Positions 25,335 through 34,001 of a stretch of DNA of 64,000 nucleotides are shown here, in pieces (within the stretch, counting starts at the first letter, position 1; every line of letters begins with the position of its first letter). Where the stretch lies: positions 248,001-312,000 of the forward strand of contig NZ_BAGL01000128.1 of assembly GCF_000308875.1 (NCBI RefSeq). Reading direction: 5' to 3'. Below the pieces are notes generated by a model, which saw only the letters and a program-made list of their open reading frames with translations, did not search any database and was not told the origin of the DNA. This DNA comes from Nocardia transvalensis NBRC 15921. Lineage in GTDB: Bacteria; Actinomycetota; Actinomycetes; Mycobacteriales; Mycobacteriaceae. The position numbers and the translations under genes were made by a program.

Positions 25335-25937
25335 GTGGCGGCGTATCCCTCTGTGACACTGCGTCTCTGGCGCGTGCAGCCGTGGAGCGGTAACCGGTTG
25401 ATGCGGGTCTCGGACCGGTTGGAGGGGGTGCTGCGGATCGTGGCCGCGATGGTGATGCTGGCGGCGGTGCCGGTGGCGGGGGCGGCGGGGACCGCGCACT
25501 ACACCGCGGCGGTGGGGGAGGTGCGGGCCGAGAATGCCGCGAAGACGGGGGTGACGGCGATCGTCGTCGAGGATCCGGTGCTGATGCCCGCGGTGAGTGT
25601 CAAGGACGAGGGCGGGGAGCGGTTCGAGGCGAGGGTGCGCTGGACGCACGCCGGCACCACCGGTGAGGCCACCCGTGAGGTGAGTGTGAAGGTGCGGCCC
25701 GGTGACGGTGTGCCGATGTGGATCGGTCCCGACGGCAGGCCTACCGCGCCGCCGCTGCCGGGGAACGCGGCGGCGGCGCGCGGCATCGGTTTCGGTGTGG
25801 GGTTGCTGGTCCAGGTGTGGGCGGGTGCGCTCGCGGTCGTCGCGGTGACCCGGTGTGTGCTCGGGAGCAGGAATCGGGAGCGGTGGGCGCAGGAGTGGCG
25901 CACGGTGTCCCGTCCGATCGGTCACGACAAGCCTTGA
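25335..25937 (+). CDS. Rv1733c-family membrane protein
   Basis: 200 residues from GTG 25335 (GGGAGG 6 nt upstream; GTG 25353 is an alternative). The N-terminus LRLWRVQPWSGNRLMRVSDR followed by a membrane helix is the Rv1733c-family signature. A second membrane helix near 155-178 brackets an extracytoplasmic beta-rich domain of ~100 residues. The C-terminus is short and cytoplasmic. Rv1733c is a dormancy-regulon membrane protein of unknown function in M. tuberculosis. The stop is 12 nt from the convergent HD-GYP gene. Confidence 0.75.
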   Translation: MAAYPSVTLRLWRVQPWSGNRLMRVSDRLEGVLRIVAAMVMLAAVPVAGAAGTAHYTAAVGEVRAENAAKTGVTAIVVEDPVLMPAVSVKDEGGERFEARVRWTHAGTTGEATREVSVKVRPGDGVPMWIGPDGRPTAPPLPGNAAAARGIGFGVGLLVQVWAGALAVVAVTRCVLGSRNRERWAQEWRTVSRPIGHDKP

Positions 25938-25949
25938 CGTGCGGGCGCC

Positions 25950-27482
25950 TTATTCGGGGAGGAGTCCGTGTTCCATGGCGAAGACCGCGGCGCCGGCGCG
26001 GGTGCGGCGGCCGGTCTTGTCGTAGATGTGGGCCAGGTGGTGGCCGACGGTGCGTTCGGAGAGGATCAGTTCGGCGGCGATCTGGCGGTTGGACAGGCCG
26101 CGGGCGGCCAGGCGCAGGACTTCGGCCTCGCGTTCGGTGAGGCCGCACGGGAGATCGGTGCGGGGTGTGCGCAGTCCGGCGGCTTCGAGGACGGCGGCGC
26201 AGGCTTCCGGGTCGAGGGCGCCCGACGCGGCGGCGGTGCGCAGTTCGCGGGCTGCGTCGTCGGGTGAGTGGGCGGGGCGGTGCGGGCGTGGTTCGGTGAG
26301 GGCGGCGAAGACGTCGGCGGCGGCGAGGATGCGGGCCGGTTTGGTGAGGTCGCGGCCGCGGATGCCGCGGTGGTATCCGCTGCCGTCGAGGCGTTCGTGG
26401 TGGCCGGCGGCGACATCGGCGAGGTCGGCGAGGCCGGGGCAGCGCCGCAGGACGAGGTCGGTCCAGTAGGTGTGCAGCCGGACGCGTTCGCGGTCGCCGG
26501 GGCCGAGCGGGCCGGGGCGGTCCCAGATCGCGCTGGACACCGCGGCGCGTCCGAGGTCGTGCAGGAGGGCGGCGGCGCGCAGGGCGTCGCGGTCGTCGGC
26601 GGGCATTCCGGCGAGGTCGGCGGCGGCCGCGGCGAGGTCGGCGACGTGGCCGGAATGCCCGAGCAGCCAGCGGCCTTTGAGGTCCACGACGATCGCCAGG
26701 GCCAGGCACAGCCGGAGTCGTTCGCGGTGGCGGATGTGCAGGGGCACACCGGGTTCGCGGTCGATGACGGTGGCGAGGACGTCGGGGACGTCGAGGCAGT
26801 GCCAGACGGCGTCGGCGTCGGTGTCGAACAGGGCCACGAGGTCGGGGTCGAGATGTCCGCCGGCGCGGCGGCGCAGTTCGGTCACCGCGGCGCGGCGGCC
26901 GCGGTCGGCGGCGGCGATGACCGCTTGCTCGGCGACGTGGACGATGCGTCCGGTCAGCGAGATCTGTTCGCCGCGTAGGCGTTCGGGGCCGCCGAGGCCG
27001 TCCCAGCGTTCCTTCGCCTCGGTCAGTGCGACGACGGCCGCCTCGGGGAGTCCCAGGCGCGGGCCGAGGGCGCGGCTGACCTCGCAGACCGGCCGGACCG
27101 CGGTCGGCGGTGTCGTGCGGAAGCGGTCGCGCAGGGCCGGTTGCAGGCCGGGCGCCCAGGCGCCGAAGCGGTCGAGCTGGGCGGCGAAGACGGGTGGGTC
27201 GCCGGGGTCGATGACGTGGTAGGCGCGCTGGAAGGCGACGTCGTCGGCGAATTCGGCGGCGTTCTCCGAGGCGCGGCTGGTGCAGCCCACGGCGGCGAGC
27301 AGTGCGGCGTGGAAGACGGTGCGGCGGTCGGGTTCGTCGAGGCCGGCGCGCTCGGCCAGGGCGGTGGCGACCAGGCAGGTGGCGAGTCCCTTCTCGAAGG
27401 GGGCGCCGGTCGCCAGGTCGGTGGTGAGCGACAGTGCGGCGAGCACCTCGGTGACCCGGATGGAGGCGGGCGGGATCGTCAC
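25950..27482 (-). CDS. HD-GYP phosphohydrolase-like protein fused to a LuxR DNA-binding domain
   Basis: 510 residues from a GTG start. The HD-GYP-like part (about 300-400) has the HD pair in AALLHDLGR and the second motif AGHHERLDGSGYHRG, in which the canonical GYP reads GYH. The N-terminal ~250 residues may be a second, degenerate HD-like half. The C-terminal 65 residues are a LuxR/NarL helix-turn-helix (LTEREAEVLRLAARGLSNRQ, then SERTVGHHLAHIYDKTGRRT). HD-GYP domains hydrolyse cyclic dinucleotides; joined to a DNA-binding domain, the protein may be a nucleotide-responsive transcription factor. Activity is not certain given GYH. Confidence 0.8.
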   Translation of the reverse strand: MTIPPASIRVTEVLAALSLTTDLATGAPFEKGLATCLVATALAERAGLDEPDRRTVFHAALLAAVGCTSRASENAAEFADDVAFQRAYHVIDPGDPPVFAAQLDRFGAWAPGLQPALRDRFRTTPPTAVRPVCEVSRALGPRLGLPEAAVVALTEAKERWDGLGGPERLRGEQISLTGRIVHVAEQAVIAAADRGRRAAVTELRRRAGGHLDPDLVALFDTDADAVWHCLDVPDVLATVIDREPGVPLHIRHRERLRLCLALAIVVDLKGRWLLGHSGHVADLAAAAADLAGMPADDRDALRAAALLHDLGRAAVSSAIWDRPGPLGPGDRERVRLHTYWTDLVLRRCPGLADLADVAAGHHERLDGSGYHRGIRGRDLTKPARILAAADVFAALTEPRPHRPAHSPDDAARELRTAAASGALDPEACAAVLEAAGLRTPRTDLPCGLTEREAEVLRLAARGLSNRQIAAELILSERTVGHHLAHIYDKTGRRTRAGAAVFAMEHGLLPE

Positions 27483-27515
27483 GCTCCCACGGTAGTTGGC
27501 GCTGTCGCCGGGATA

Positions 27516-27527
27516 GGTCGATCGACC
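27516..27527. promoter_or_regulatory. 12-bp perfect palindrome in a divergent promoter region
   Basis: GGTCGATCGACC lies 34 nt upstream of the HD-GYP/LuxR start, in the 235-nt region shared with the divergent DUF4331 gene. A possible autoregulatory site for the LuxR domain; no direct evidence. Confidence 0.35.
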
Positions 27528-27717
27528 GATGTGGGGTGTGGGGGCGAGCGGACAGGATGGGCTGCGTCGTCTCGAGTCTCACGACCGGAGGTGTGAACAG
27601 CCAGTCCCTGCACCGGTTTTCGCGCGGGTCGTCGGCGCGGTCCGGTGTCAACGACCCTGACCGTGGGCCGAAACCTGCCCCGGCGCATATGTATCCGCAC
27701 GTTTCGAAGGATTTCTC

Positions 27718-29340
27718 ATGTTCCGTTCTTCTCGGCGTGGTCTGCGGGGCCGCGTCGCAGGCCCCTTGGCGGCGGTGGGCGTCGTCGTGTTCGGCGGCAC
27801 GGTCGGCGGTCTCACGTTGCCGGTCGCGGGCGCGTCCAGCCATCGCGAGGCTCCGCTGATCGCGGCGGATCCGGCGGTGGACAACACCGACGTGTACGCG
27901 TTCGTCAGCCCCGACAAGCCCGATACGGTGACGATCGTCGCCAATTGGTTCGGGTTGCAGGAACCTGACGGGGGCCCCAATTTCTATCCGTGGGCCACCG
28001 AGGCCGACTACGACATCAATATCGACAGCGACGGTGACGCGAAGCCGAATGTCAGCTATCGCGTCACCTTCACCACCGACGACCGGCGTGGTAACAGCAC
28101 GTTTCTGTACGACAACGGCCCGGTCACGGGTTTGACCGACGAGAATCTGCTGTATCGCCAGAATTACACGCTGTCGGTGAGTCACGGCGCGAACGACTGG
28201 CGGCCGATCGCGCACGGCCAGGCCGCGCCGTCGGATACCGGGCCGGCGTCGATTCCCGATTACGCGTCGCTGCGTGCGCAGGCGACGCAGGGGTTGCCGG
28301 GTGGCGGTTCGGTGTATGTGGGGGCGGCGGAGGATCCGTTCTTCCTCGATCTGCGGGTGTTCGATCTGCTGTACGGCGGCGATTTGTCGGAGGTCGGCAC
28401 GGATACTTTGGCGGGTAAGAACGTGAATACCGTTGTGCTGCAGGTGCCGATGCGGGATCTGGCGTTGCAGAACGATCCGGCGCGTAATCCGGTGATCGGT
28501 GTGTGGAGCGATACCGAGCGCCGCACGCTGCAGTTGTCGCCGGGGTCGGCGACGCCGGTGGGTGCGGCGGTGCAGGTGTCGCGGCTGGGTAGTCCGCTGG
28601 TGAACGAGGTGGTCGTGCCGGTCGGGTTGAAGGACGCGTTCAACGGGCTGGAGCCGGTCGCGGATGCGGGGGTGCCGGAGGTGGTGGCGCGGGTGACCGA
28701 TCCGGAGCTGGCGCGTTTGATCGAGTCGATCTACAAGGTGCCGGCGCCCGCCGTCCCGCGCAACGATCTGGTGGAGATCTTCCTGACCGGTATCGCGAAG
28801 GGGGCGCCGACGCTGGACGGTAGCGCGCCGCCCATTCGGGCGGATCTGAATTCGCAGGTTCTCAACGCTGATGCGCGGCCGGGGTCGTTCCGGCCGTCGG
28901 AGATGTTGCGGTTGAACATGGCGGTGCCGGTGGCGGCGCAGCCGAATCGGCTCGGTGTGCTCGGCGGTGATCTGCAGGGCTTCCCGAACGGGCGGCGGCT
29001 GGCCGACGATGTGGTCGATATCGAGTTGCAGGCGATGGAGGGTGCGGCGGCGAGCGGGAAACTGGTCGAGGCGCTCGCGGCGGGGGACCAGGTGGATGCG
29101 AACGATGCGGCGTTCGCGCGCACCTTCCCGTATGTCGCGTTGCCGGCGCGTGGCGGCGCGGTGTCGGGGGCGTCGGCGGGTGGTGCGGGTCCGGCGGCGG
29201 CGCCCGGTTCGGATGCGGGGACGCCGTGGATGCCGGTCGCGGCCGGTGGGGCGGGTGCGGCGGCGGTGGTCGCGGGCGGGTGGCTGCTGATGCGCCGCCG
29301 GGTGCGCGTGACGACGGTGGTCGAACCGCCGAAGGACTGA
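27718..29340 (+). CDS. DUF4331 exported protein with C-terminal membrane anchor
   Basis: 540 residues. Signal-like segment about 14-39 (GASS), then the DUF4331 opening SHREAPLIAADPAVDNTDVY, followed by Asp/Gly-rich strands such as DYDINIDSDGDAKPN, which could bind calcium. A Gly/Ala-rich linker leads to a membrane helix near 510-528 and a short basic tail, so most of the protein is outside. Function of the family is unknown. The TPR-protein gene starts 33 nt after the stop, a pairing that suggests a joint role. Confidence 0.8.
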   Translation: MFRSSRRGLRGRVAGPLAAVGVVVFGGTVGGLTLPVAGASSHREAPLIAADPAVDNTDVYAFVSPDKPDTVTIVANWFGLQEPDGGPNFYPWATEADYDINIDSDGDAKPNVSYRVTFTTDDRRGNSTFLYDNGPVTGLTDENLLYRQNYTLSVSHGANDWRPIAHGQAAPSDTGPASIPDYASLRAQATQGLPGGGSVYVGAAEDPFFLDLRVFDLLYGGDLSEVGTDTLAGKNVNTVVLQVPMRDLALQNDPARNPVIGVWSDTERRTLQLSPGSATPVGAAVQVSRLGSPLVNEVVVPVGLKDAFNGLEPVADAGVPEVVARVTDPELARLIESIYKVPAPAVPRNDLVEIFLTGIAKGAPTLDGSAPPIRADLNSQVLNADARPGSFRPSEMLRLNMAVPVAAQPNRLGVLGGDLQGFPNGRRLADDVVDIELQAMEGAAASGKLVEALAAGDQVDANDAAFARTFPYVALPARGGAVSGASAGGAGPAAAPGSDAGTPWMPVAAGGAGAAAVVAGGWLLMRRRVRVTTVVEPPKD

Positions 29341-29372
29341 GCGTCTTTCCGTCTTGTTTGCGAGGTATCGCT

Positions 29373-30677
29373 ATGTACACCAACGTGTTTCGTATCTTCC
29401 GCGAACCCGTCCTGGGGCTCGTTCTCCTCGCGCTGCTCGCCGCGGCGGCGGGGCTCGTCGTGATCTGGCCCGACCGGCCGGCGGCCGCCCCGCCCGTCCC
29501 CGCCGATCCGGTGGCGCTGCGGATTTCGCAGATCCGGCAGCAGCTGGACCGGGTGCCGGGCAATGCGGCCGGGTGGGCGGATCTGGGCGGCACCTATGTC
29601 GAATCGGCGCGGATCACGGGGGATCCGGGCTATTACGGCCGGGCGCAGCAGGCTTTGGACGAGTCGCTGCGGCTGCGGCCGGAGGGCAATGCCGAGGCCG
29701 AACTCGGGCTCGGCGCGCTCGCCAATGCCCGGCACGATTTCGCCACCGCGCGCGGGCACGCCGGCCGGGCGCTGGCGGTGCGTCCCGCGAGCGCGGACGG
29801 GTACGGCGTGCTGGTCGACGCGCTGACCCAGCTCGGTGATGCCGAGGGCGCGACCGCGGCCGTGCAGCGGATGCTCGAGCTGCGGCCCGGGGTGCCGTCG
29901 TTCACTCGCGCGGCCTACGACCTCGAACTACACGGACGCGTCGACGAAGCCCGCGCGGCGCTGGAGCTGGCGCTCACCGCGTCCAGCAGCGCCGACCAGG
30001 TCGCGTTCTGCCGCTACCATCTCGGTGAACTCGCCTTCAATGCCGGTGATCTCGACGCCGCCGACGAGCATTATCGCGGTGGGCTGCTGGCGAATCCGGA
30101 CAATTCGGCGCTGCGGCAGGGCCGGGCGAAGGTGTCTGCGGCGCGCGGTGATCTCGACCGGGCGATCAGGGAATTCACGGAGCTGACCGCGCGGTCGCCG
30201 CTGCCGGAGTATCTGATCGAATTCGGTGAACTGCTCGAGGCCGCGGGACGTCCCGAGGCGGCCGCCGAGACGTACCGGTCGGTGGCCGAGCAGTTCCGGC
30301 GGCTCGCGGAGCAGGGCGCCACCGAATACGTGGACGCGTCCAAGCTGGCGGCCGATCACGGCGATCCCGCCGAGGCGGTCCGGCTGGCCGAGCTGGAATA
30401 CGGTCGCCGGCAGAGCGTGATCACCGCCGACACGCTCGCGTGGGCGCTGCACCGGGCCGGCCGCGACGGTGACGCGATCGGTATCGCGGAGCGGGCGAAC
30501 GCGCTGGGCTGGCGCAATGCCACGCTCGCCTATCACCGCGGCATGATCCTGGCCGGGCTCGGCCGCACCGAGGAGGCGGCCGGGGCGCTGACCGACGCGC
30601 TGCGCACGAATCCGTACTTCTCACCCCTGCACGCGCCGCACGCCCGCCAGGCCCTCGACGCGCTCGGGACCCGGTGA
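29373..30677 (+). CDS. Membrane-anchored TPR protein
   Basis: 434 residues from ATG 29373; the longer frame from 29226 overlaps the previous gene and lacks its own ribosome site. One N-terminal membrane helix (about 13-31), then TPR repeats through to the C-terminus (YGRAQQALDESLRLRPEGNA, AEGATAAVQRMLELRPG, DAADEHYRGGLLANPDN, TEEAAGALTDALRTNPY). It probably scaffolds the adjacent DUF4331 protein at the membrane. Orientation of the TPR part is not certain. Confidence 0.82.
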   Translation: MYTNVFRIFREPVLGLVLLALLAAAAGLVVIWPDRPAAAPPVPADPVALRISQIRQQLDRVPGNAAGWADLGGTYVESARITGDPGYYGRAQQALDESLRLRPEGNAEAELGLGALANARHDFATARGHAGRALAVRPASADGYGVLVDALTQLGDAEGATAAVQRMLELRPGVPSFTRAAYDLELHGRVDEARAALELALTASSSADQVAFCRYHLGELAFNAGDLDAADEHYRGGLLANPDNSALRQGRAKVSAARGDLDRAIREFTELTARSPLPEYLIEFGELLEAAGRPEAAAETYRSVAEQFRRLAEQGATEYVDASKLAADHGDPAEAVRLAELEYGRRQSVITADTLAWALHRAGRDGDAIGIAERANALGWRNATLAYHRGMILAGLGRTEEAAGALTDALRTNPYFSPLHAPHARQALDALGTR

Positions 30678-30776
30678 CTCGTGTTTGCGCGAGGGTTTCA
30701 TCAGCGCATAACCTCCTGGACATTCGGGTCACGCATGCTTGCGCCCACTCTCCCACTCGGAAGGCAAGGCATCGGC

Positions 30777-30848
30777 ATGGAGCTTCTGGAAGTCGTCGCG
30801 AACATCTTCACCACGGCCATGGCGGTCCTCAGCGGCAGCGCCGCCTGA
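30777..30848 (+). CDS. Possible 23-residue peptide
   Basis: ATG with GGAAGG-type sequence upstream encodes MELLEVVANIFTTAMAVLSG plus three residues, an amphipathic/hydrophobic helix ending 15 nt before a perfect hairpin. No family recognised. The neat placement before a terminator favours a transcribed unit, but so short a frame could be chance. Confidence 0.35.
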   Translation: MELLEVVANIFTTAMAVLSGSAA

Positions 30849-30862
30849 CCGCACACCCGCGT

Positions 30863-30902
30863 GCATCGGGGTCCCTCGCGTTACGGCGAGGGACCCCGAT
30901 GC
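30863..30902. terminator. Strong bidirectional terminator
   Basis: Perfect 17-bp stem GCATCGGGGTCCCTCGC / GCGAGGGACCCCGATGC with a 6-nt loop, just beyond the stop of the sulfonate permease gene (minus) and of the 23-residue frame (plus). Confidence 0.75.
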
Positions 30903-30922
30903 GCTGCGGAGCGGGTGCGCGG

Positions 30923-31801
30923 TCAGTGGCCGGGCTGGGTGCGCCAGCGTGACAGGCGGCGTTCGACGGTGACGAGAATGCCGTTGAACGCCAGGCCGAC
31001 CAGGGAGATCGCGAGGATTCCGGCGTACATGTTGGGGATCTGGAAGTTCTGCTGCGCCGCGGTGATCAGGTAGCCCAGTCCGGCGCGGGCGCCGACCATC
31101 TCGGCGGCGATGAGCACCAGGATCGAGGAGGACGCCGCCATCCGCAGGCCGGTGAAGATCGAGGGCAGGGCGGCGGGCAGGATCACCTTCTGGAACAGTC
31201 GCAGCGGCGAGAATCCCAGCGAGACAGCGGATTTGATGAGCAATGGTTCCACGGTGCGGACGCCGGTGATGGTGTTGAGCAGGATGGGGAAGAATCCGGC
31301 GTACACGACCAGCGCGACCTTCGAGGTCTCGCCGATGCCGAGGACCAGGATGAACACCGGCAGCAGCGCCAGCGCGGCGGTGTTGCGGAACAGTTCGAGG
31401 ATCGGGTTCAGGAAGTCCGCGATCGGCTTGTACCAGGCGATGCCGATGCCGACGGGGACGGCCGTGGCGAGGGCGAGGGCGAATCCGGTGAGCGAGCGGG
31501 TCAGGCTGGTCGACACGTGCTCCCACATCTGCCCGGTGCGGACCAGTTCGGCGAACGCGTCCAGGACCACCGAGAACGGCGGCAGGAACACCTCGTCCAC
31601 CAGGCCCAGGCGCGGCGCGGTCTCCCAGACGGCGAGGAACAGCGCGATCACCAGGACCGGTTTGAGTACGCGCCAGCCCAGCGCTCCGGCCGCGCGCACG
31701 GCCCGGGCGGGCACGGCGGGCCGTGTAGCCGGTTGCGGCGTGGCGGGGGTCGTGGCCGGACGGTCGACGGGGTGGTCGGCGAGTTGCACGGCGCTAGACA
31801 T
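30923..31801 (-). CDS. ABC transporter permease, SsuC/TauC type (set 1)
   Basis: 292 residues with a Pro/Ala-rich N-terminus, then six membrane segments. The permease EAA loop is visible as AVSLGFSPLRLFQKVILPAA, with LPSIFTGLRMAASSSILVLI after it. This is the BPD inner-membrane component for aliphatic sulfonate, taurine or nitrate-type substrates. Its start overlaps the ATPase stop by 8 nt, completing an SBP-ATPase-permease operon led by a sulfur-type leader peptide. Confidence 0.85.
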   Translation of the reverse strand: MSSAVQLADHPVDRPATTPATPQPATRPAVPARAVRAAGALGWRVLKPVLVIALFLAVWETAPRLGLVDEVFLPPFSVVLDAFAELVRTGQMWEHVSTSLTRSLTGFALALATAVPVGIGIAWYKPIADFLNPILELFRNTAALALLPVFILVLGIGETSKVALVVYAGFFPILLNTITGVRTVEPLLIKSAVSLGFSPLRLFQKVILPAALPSIFTGLRMAASSSILVLIAAEMVGARAGLGYLITAAQQNFQIPNMYAGILAISLVGLAFNGILVTVERRLSRWRTQPGH

Positions 31802-32633
31802 GGGCGGGCCTCCTGTCGGTGTGCGTGGTCAGTGCGGCGCGCTCCAGGCCCTGGGCCCGGCTCACCTCCGAGTGCAGCTGTTCCCAGATGCGGTGGCGGA
31901 AGTCGCGGAACCGCTCGCTGGAACGGATGTCGGCGCCGGAGGTCCGGTCGAGGTCGATATCGATGACGGTTTTGATCCGTCCCGGCCGCGAGGTGAGCAC
32001 CGCGACCCGCTGGCCGAGGTATACCGCCTCGTCGATGCCGTGGGTGATGAACAGGATCGTCTTGCCGGTGGTCTGCCAGATGCGTAACAGCTCGTCCTGC
32101 AACGACTCCCGGGTCTGCGCGTCCAGGGCCGCGAACGGTTCGTCCATGAGCAGCACCTGCGGGTCGAAGGCGAGGCTGCGGGCGATGGCCACGCGCTGCT
32201 TCATCCCGCCGGACAGTTCGTGGGGATAGCGGTCGGCGAACCCGTCGAGCCCGACCAGGTCCAGATAGTGCGCGGCGCGCTCGCGGCGTTCGCGCCGCCG
32301 CAGACCCTTGGCCTCCAAACCGAGTTCGATATTGGCGCGGGCGGTGCGCCAGGGCAGCAGCGCGTACTGCTGGAAGACGATGCCCCGGTCCAGGCCGGGC
32401 CCGCGCACCGGTGCGCCGTCGAGCAGGATCTGTCCCGCGCTCGGCGCGCTGAGCCCGCCCAGCAGGTCCAGCAGCGTGGATTTGCCGGAGCCGCTCGGCC
32501 CGACCAGTACCAGGAATTCGCCGTCGCGCAGCTCGAGGGTGATGTCGTCGAGTGCGGTGAACGGTTCGGGCGTGCCGCGCACGGTGAACTGTTTGCGCAC
32601 TCCGGTCAGGGAAAGTTTTGCCGCGCCGGTCAT
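31794..32633 (-). CDS. ABC transporter ATPase, SsuB/TauB type (set 1)
   Basis: 279 residues from ATG 32633. Walker A GPSGSGKST, signature LSGGMKQRVAIARSLAF, Walker B VLLMDEPFAALD and switch His in FITHGIDEA are all intact. The PWRTARANIELGLEAKG segment after the Q-loop is typical of sulfonate/nitrate/taurine ATPases. The ATG overlaps the stop of the binding-protein gene (ATGA). It energises the adjacent permease. Confidence 0.88.
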   Translation of the reverse strand: MTGAAKLSLTGVRKQFTVRGTPEPFTALDDITLELRDGEFLVLVGPSGSGKSTLLDLLGGLSAPSAGQILLDGAPVRGPGLDRGIVFQQYALLPWRTARANIELGLEAKGLRRRERRERAAHYLDLVGLDGFADRYPHELSGGMKQRVAIARSLAFDPQVLLMDEPFAALDAQTRESLQDELLRIWQTTGKTILFITHGIDEAVYLGQRVAVLTSRPGRIKTVIDIDLDRTSGADIRSSERFRDFRHRIWEQLHSEVSRAQGLERAALTTHTDRRPAHV

Positions 32634-33712
32634 TTCGCCGCCACCGCCTCTCCGGTGGGGCCGCTGGCGGGTGGGTAGGTGCCGTTGGCGTAGGGGTTGT
32701 CCTTGTTGGTGTAGAGGTCCTCGGCCTTCAGTTTGCCGTCGGGCAGTTCGCCGCTGCGGACCAGCCAGTCGATCCAGATCTGCAGTTCGCGTTCGTCGAC
32801 GACGCCGCCGGGCACGGGGATGCTGGAGCTCTTCCAGAACTTCAGCAGGTCGGTGTTCTCGTTGCGCCCGCGCTTGCGGATGATCGCGTCGAACCGGGCG
32901 ACCACCTCGTCGCGCGGGGTGACCTGCAGCCAGCGGGTGGCGCGGGCGGTGCCCTGGACGAAGTCGCGCACCGCGTCGGGATGGCGGTCGATGAAATCGT
33001 CGCGGAATACGTAGGTGCCGTAGTCGAAGGTGCCGAAGATGTCCTTGTCGGTGAACAGCGGATGCAGTCCGCCGCGCTCGATCGCGGTGTCGCGGAAGAC
33101 GCTGCCCAGCGCCGCCACGTCGATCTGGCCCTTGCGCAGCGCGTCCTCGGTGCTCACCGGCGGCAGGACCACGAACTGGACCTGCTGGATCTCGTGTTCG
33201 CTGAGGCCTTGGCGGTGCAGCCATTCCTTGGTGATGAATTCGTGGTGCGCGCCGAGGGTGTTGACGCCGATCTTCTTGCCGATCAGATCGCGTGCCGAGG
33301 TGATGCCGGAATCGTCGCGCACGAAATAGCCGGTGAAGGATTTCTCGTCGGCGCCGTAGGAGCCGAGCACCGAGGTGACCGCCGCGCCGCCCGCGATCAG
33401 TTTCACGACCGCGCCGTTGAACGCGCTGCCGAATTCGATCTGCCGGGTGGCCGCGGCCTGGATATTCGCCGGGCCGCTGGTGCTGTCGCTTTCCCAGTGC
33501 AGCTGGATCTTGTCGAAATAGCCGAGGTCGGCGGCGAGTTCGAAGGCCGTTACCTGCCCGGTCTGCCCCTGGTACCGCAGCACGGTCTTGCCGTCGGCGC
33601 CGGTGGTCGGATCGGATTTCCCGCACCCGGCCGCCAGGGTGGCGGCGACGGCGAGGGTGACGGCGGCGGCGAGGACGCGCGTCAGGACATGGGTTCGTCT
33701 GGAGGACAGCAT
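32630..33712 (-). CDS. Sulfonate-type substrate-binding lipoprotein (set 1)
   Basis: 360 residues. Lipoprotein signal with lipobox LAAGC (Cys30), so it is anchored outside the membrane. SsuA/TauA-like fold: TAFELAADLGYFDK, an Asn/Ala-rich hinge (ATRQIEFGSAFNGA) and DLIGKKIGVNTLGAHHEFI. It captures a sulfonate or related anion for the adjacent permease. First structural gene of the operon, 110 nt after the leader-peptide stop. The RBS is weak, which fits translational or attenuation control through the leader. Confidence 0.85.
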   Translation of the reverse strand: MLSSRRTHVLTRVLAAAVTLAVAATLAAGCGKSDPTTGADGKTVLRYQGQTGQVTAFELAADLGYFDKIQLHWESDSTSGPANIQAAATRQIEFGSAFNGAVVKLIAGGAAVTSVLGSYGADEKSFTGYFVRDDSGITSARDLIGKKIGVNTLGAHHEFITKEWLHRQGLSEHEIQQVQFVVLPPVSTEDALRKGQIDVAALGSVFRDTAIERGGLHPLFTDKDIFGTFDYGTYVFRDDFIDRHPDAVRDFVQGTARATRWLQVTPRDEVVARFDAIIRKRGRNENTDLLKFWKSSSIPVPGGVVDERELQIWIDWLVRSGELPDGKLKAEDLYTNKDNPYANGTYPPASGPTGEAVAAK

Positions 33713-33822
33713 CGTTCGGTTCTTTCGCTGAGTGCGCCGGTGACGCCGCGGGCGGAGCTGCCGGGGCGGGCGGGCGCGGAACTACCTGAGGGGATCGGCG
33801 CCGGCGGCCGGCGCGCGGGAGG

Positions 33823-33900
33823 TCAGGTGTGACAGATGCCCTCGGCCGTGCGCACGAAGTCGACCGTGCGCCGGCGGGTGAGGAGGGAGGAGAGGATCAT
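33823..33900 (-). CDS. Sulfur-operon leader peptide (25 residues)
   Basis: Frame starting MILSSLLTRRRTVDFVRTA and ending with Cys-His-Thr before TGA, preceded by GAAGG. It fits the actinobacterial 'putative leader peptide' pattern (LTRRRxVDLxRVxxxxC) found before sulfur-assimilation and sulfonate operons. The lone Cys near the C-terminus is the residue by which ribosome stalling or arrest could sense cysteine supply. It lies just upstream of the set-1 transporter on the same strand. Confidence 0.7.
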   Translation of the reverse strand: MILSSLLTRRRTVDFVRTAEGICHT

Positions 33901-34001
33901 TCCAGAACCTTCGGGAGCTGTTCGAACGGCAATGATCTGCGTCGTTTTCCATGGTGGGGGCGGTTCGCCGCCGCGGCAACGGTCATTTCACAGTGTGGAA
34001 A

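Noticed and set aside
25741..28215. An 824-codon open frame on the minus strand
   Set aside because: It is Arg/Pro-rich, covers well-supported genes (HD-GYP/LuxR and the DUF4331 start) in another frame and matches no family; typical of high-GC DNA.
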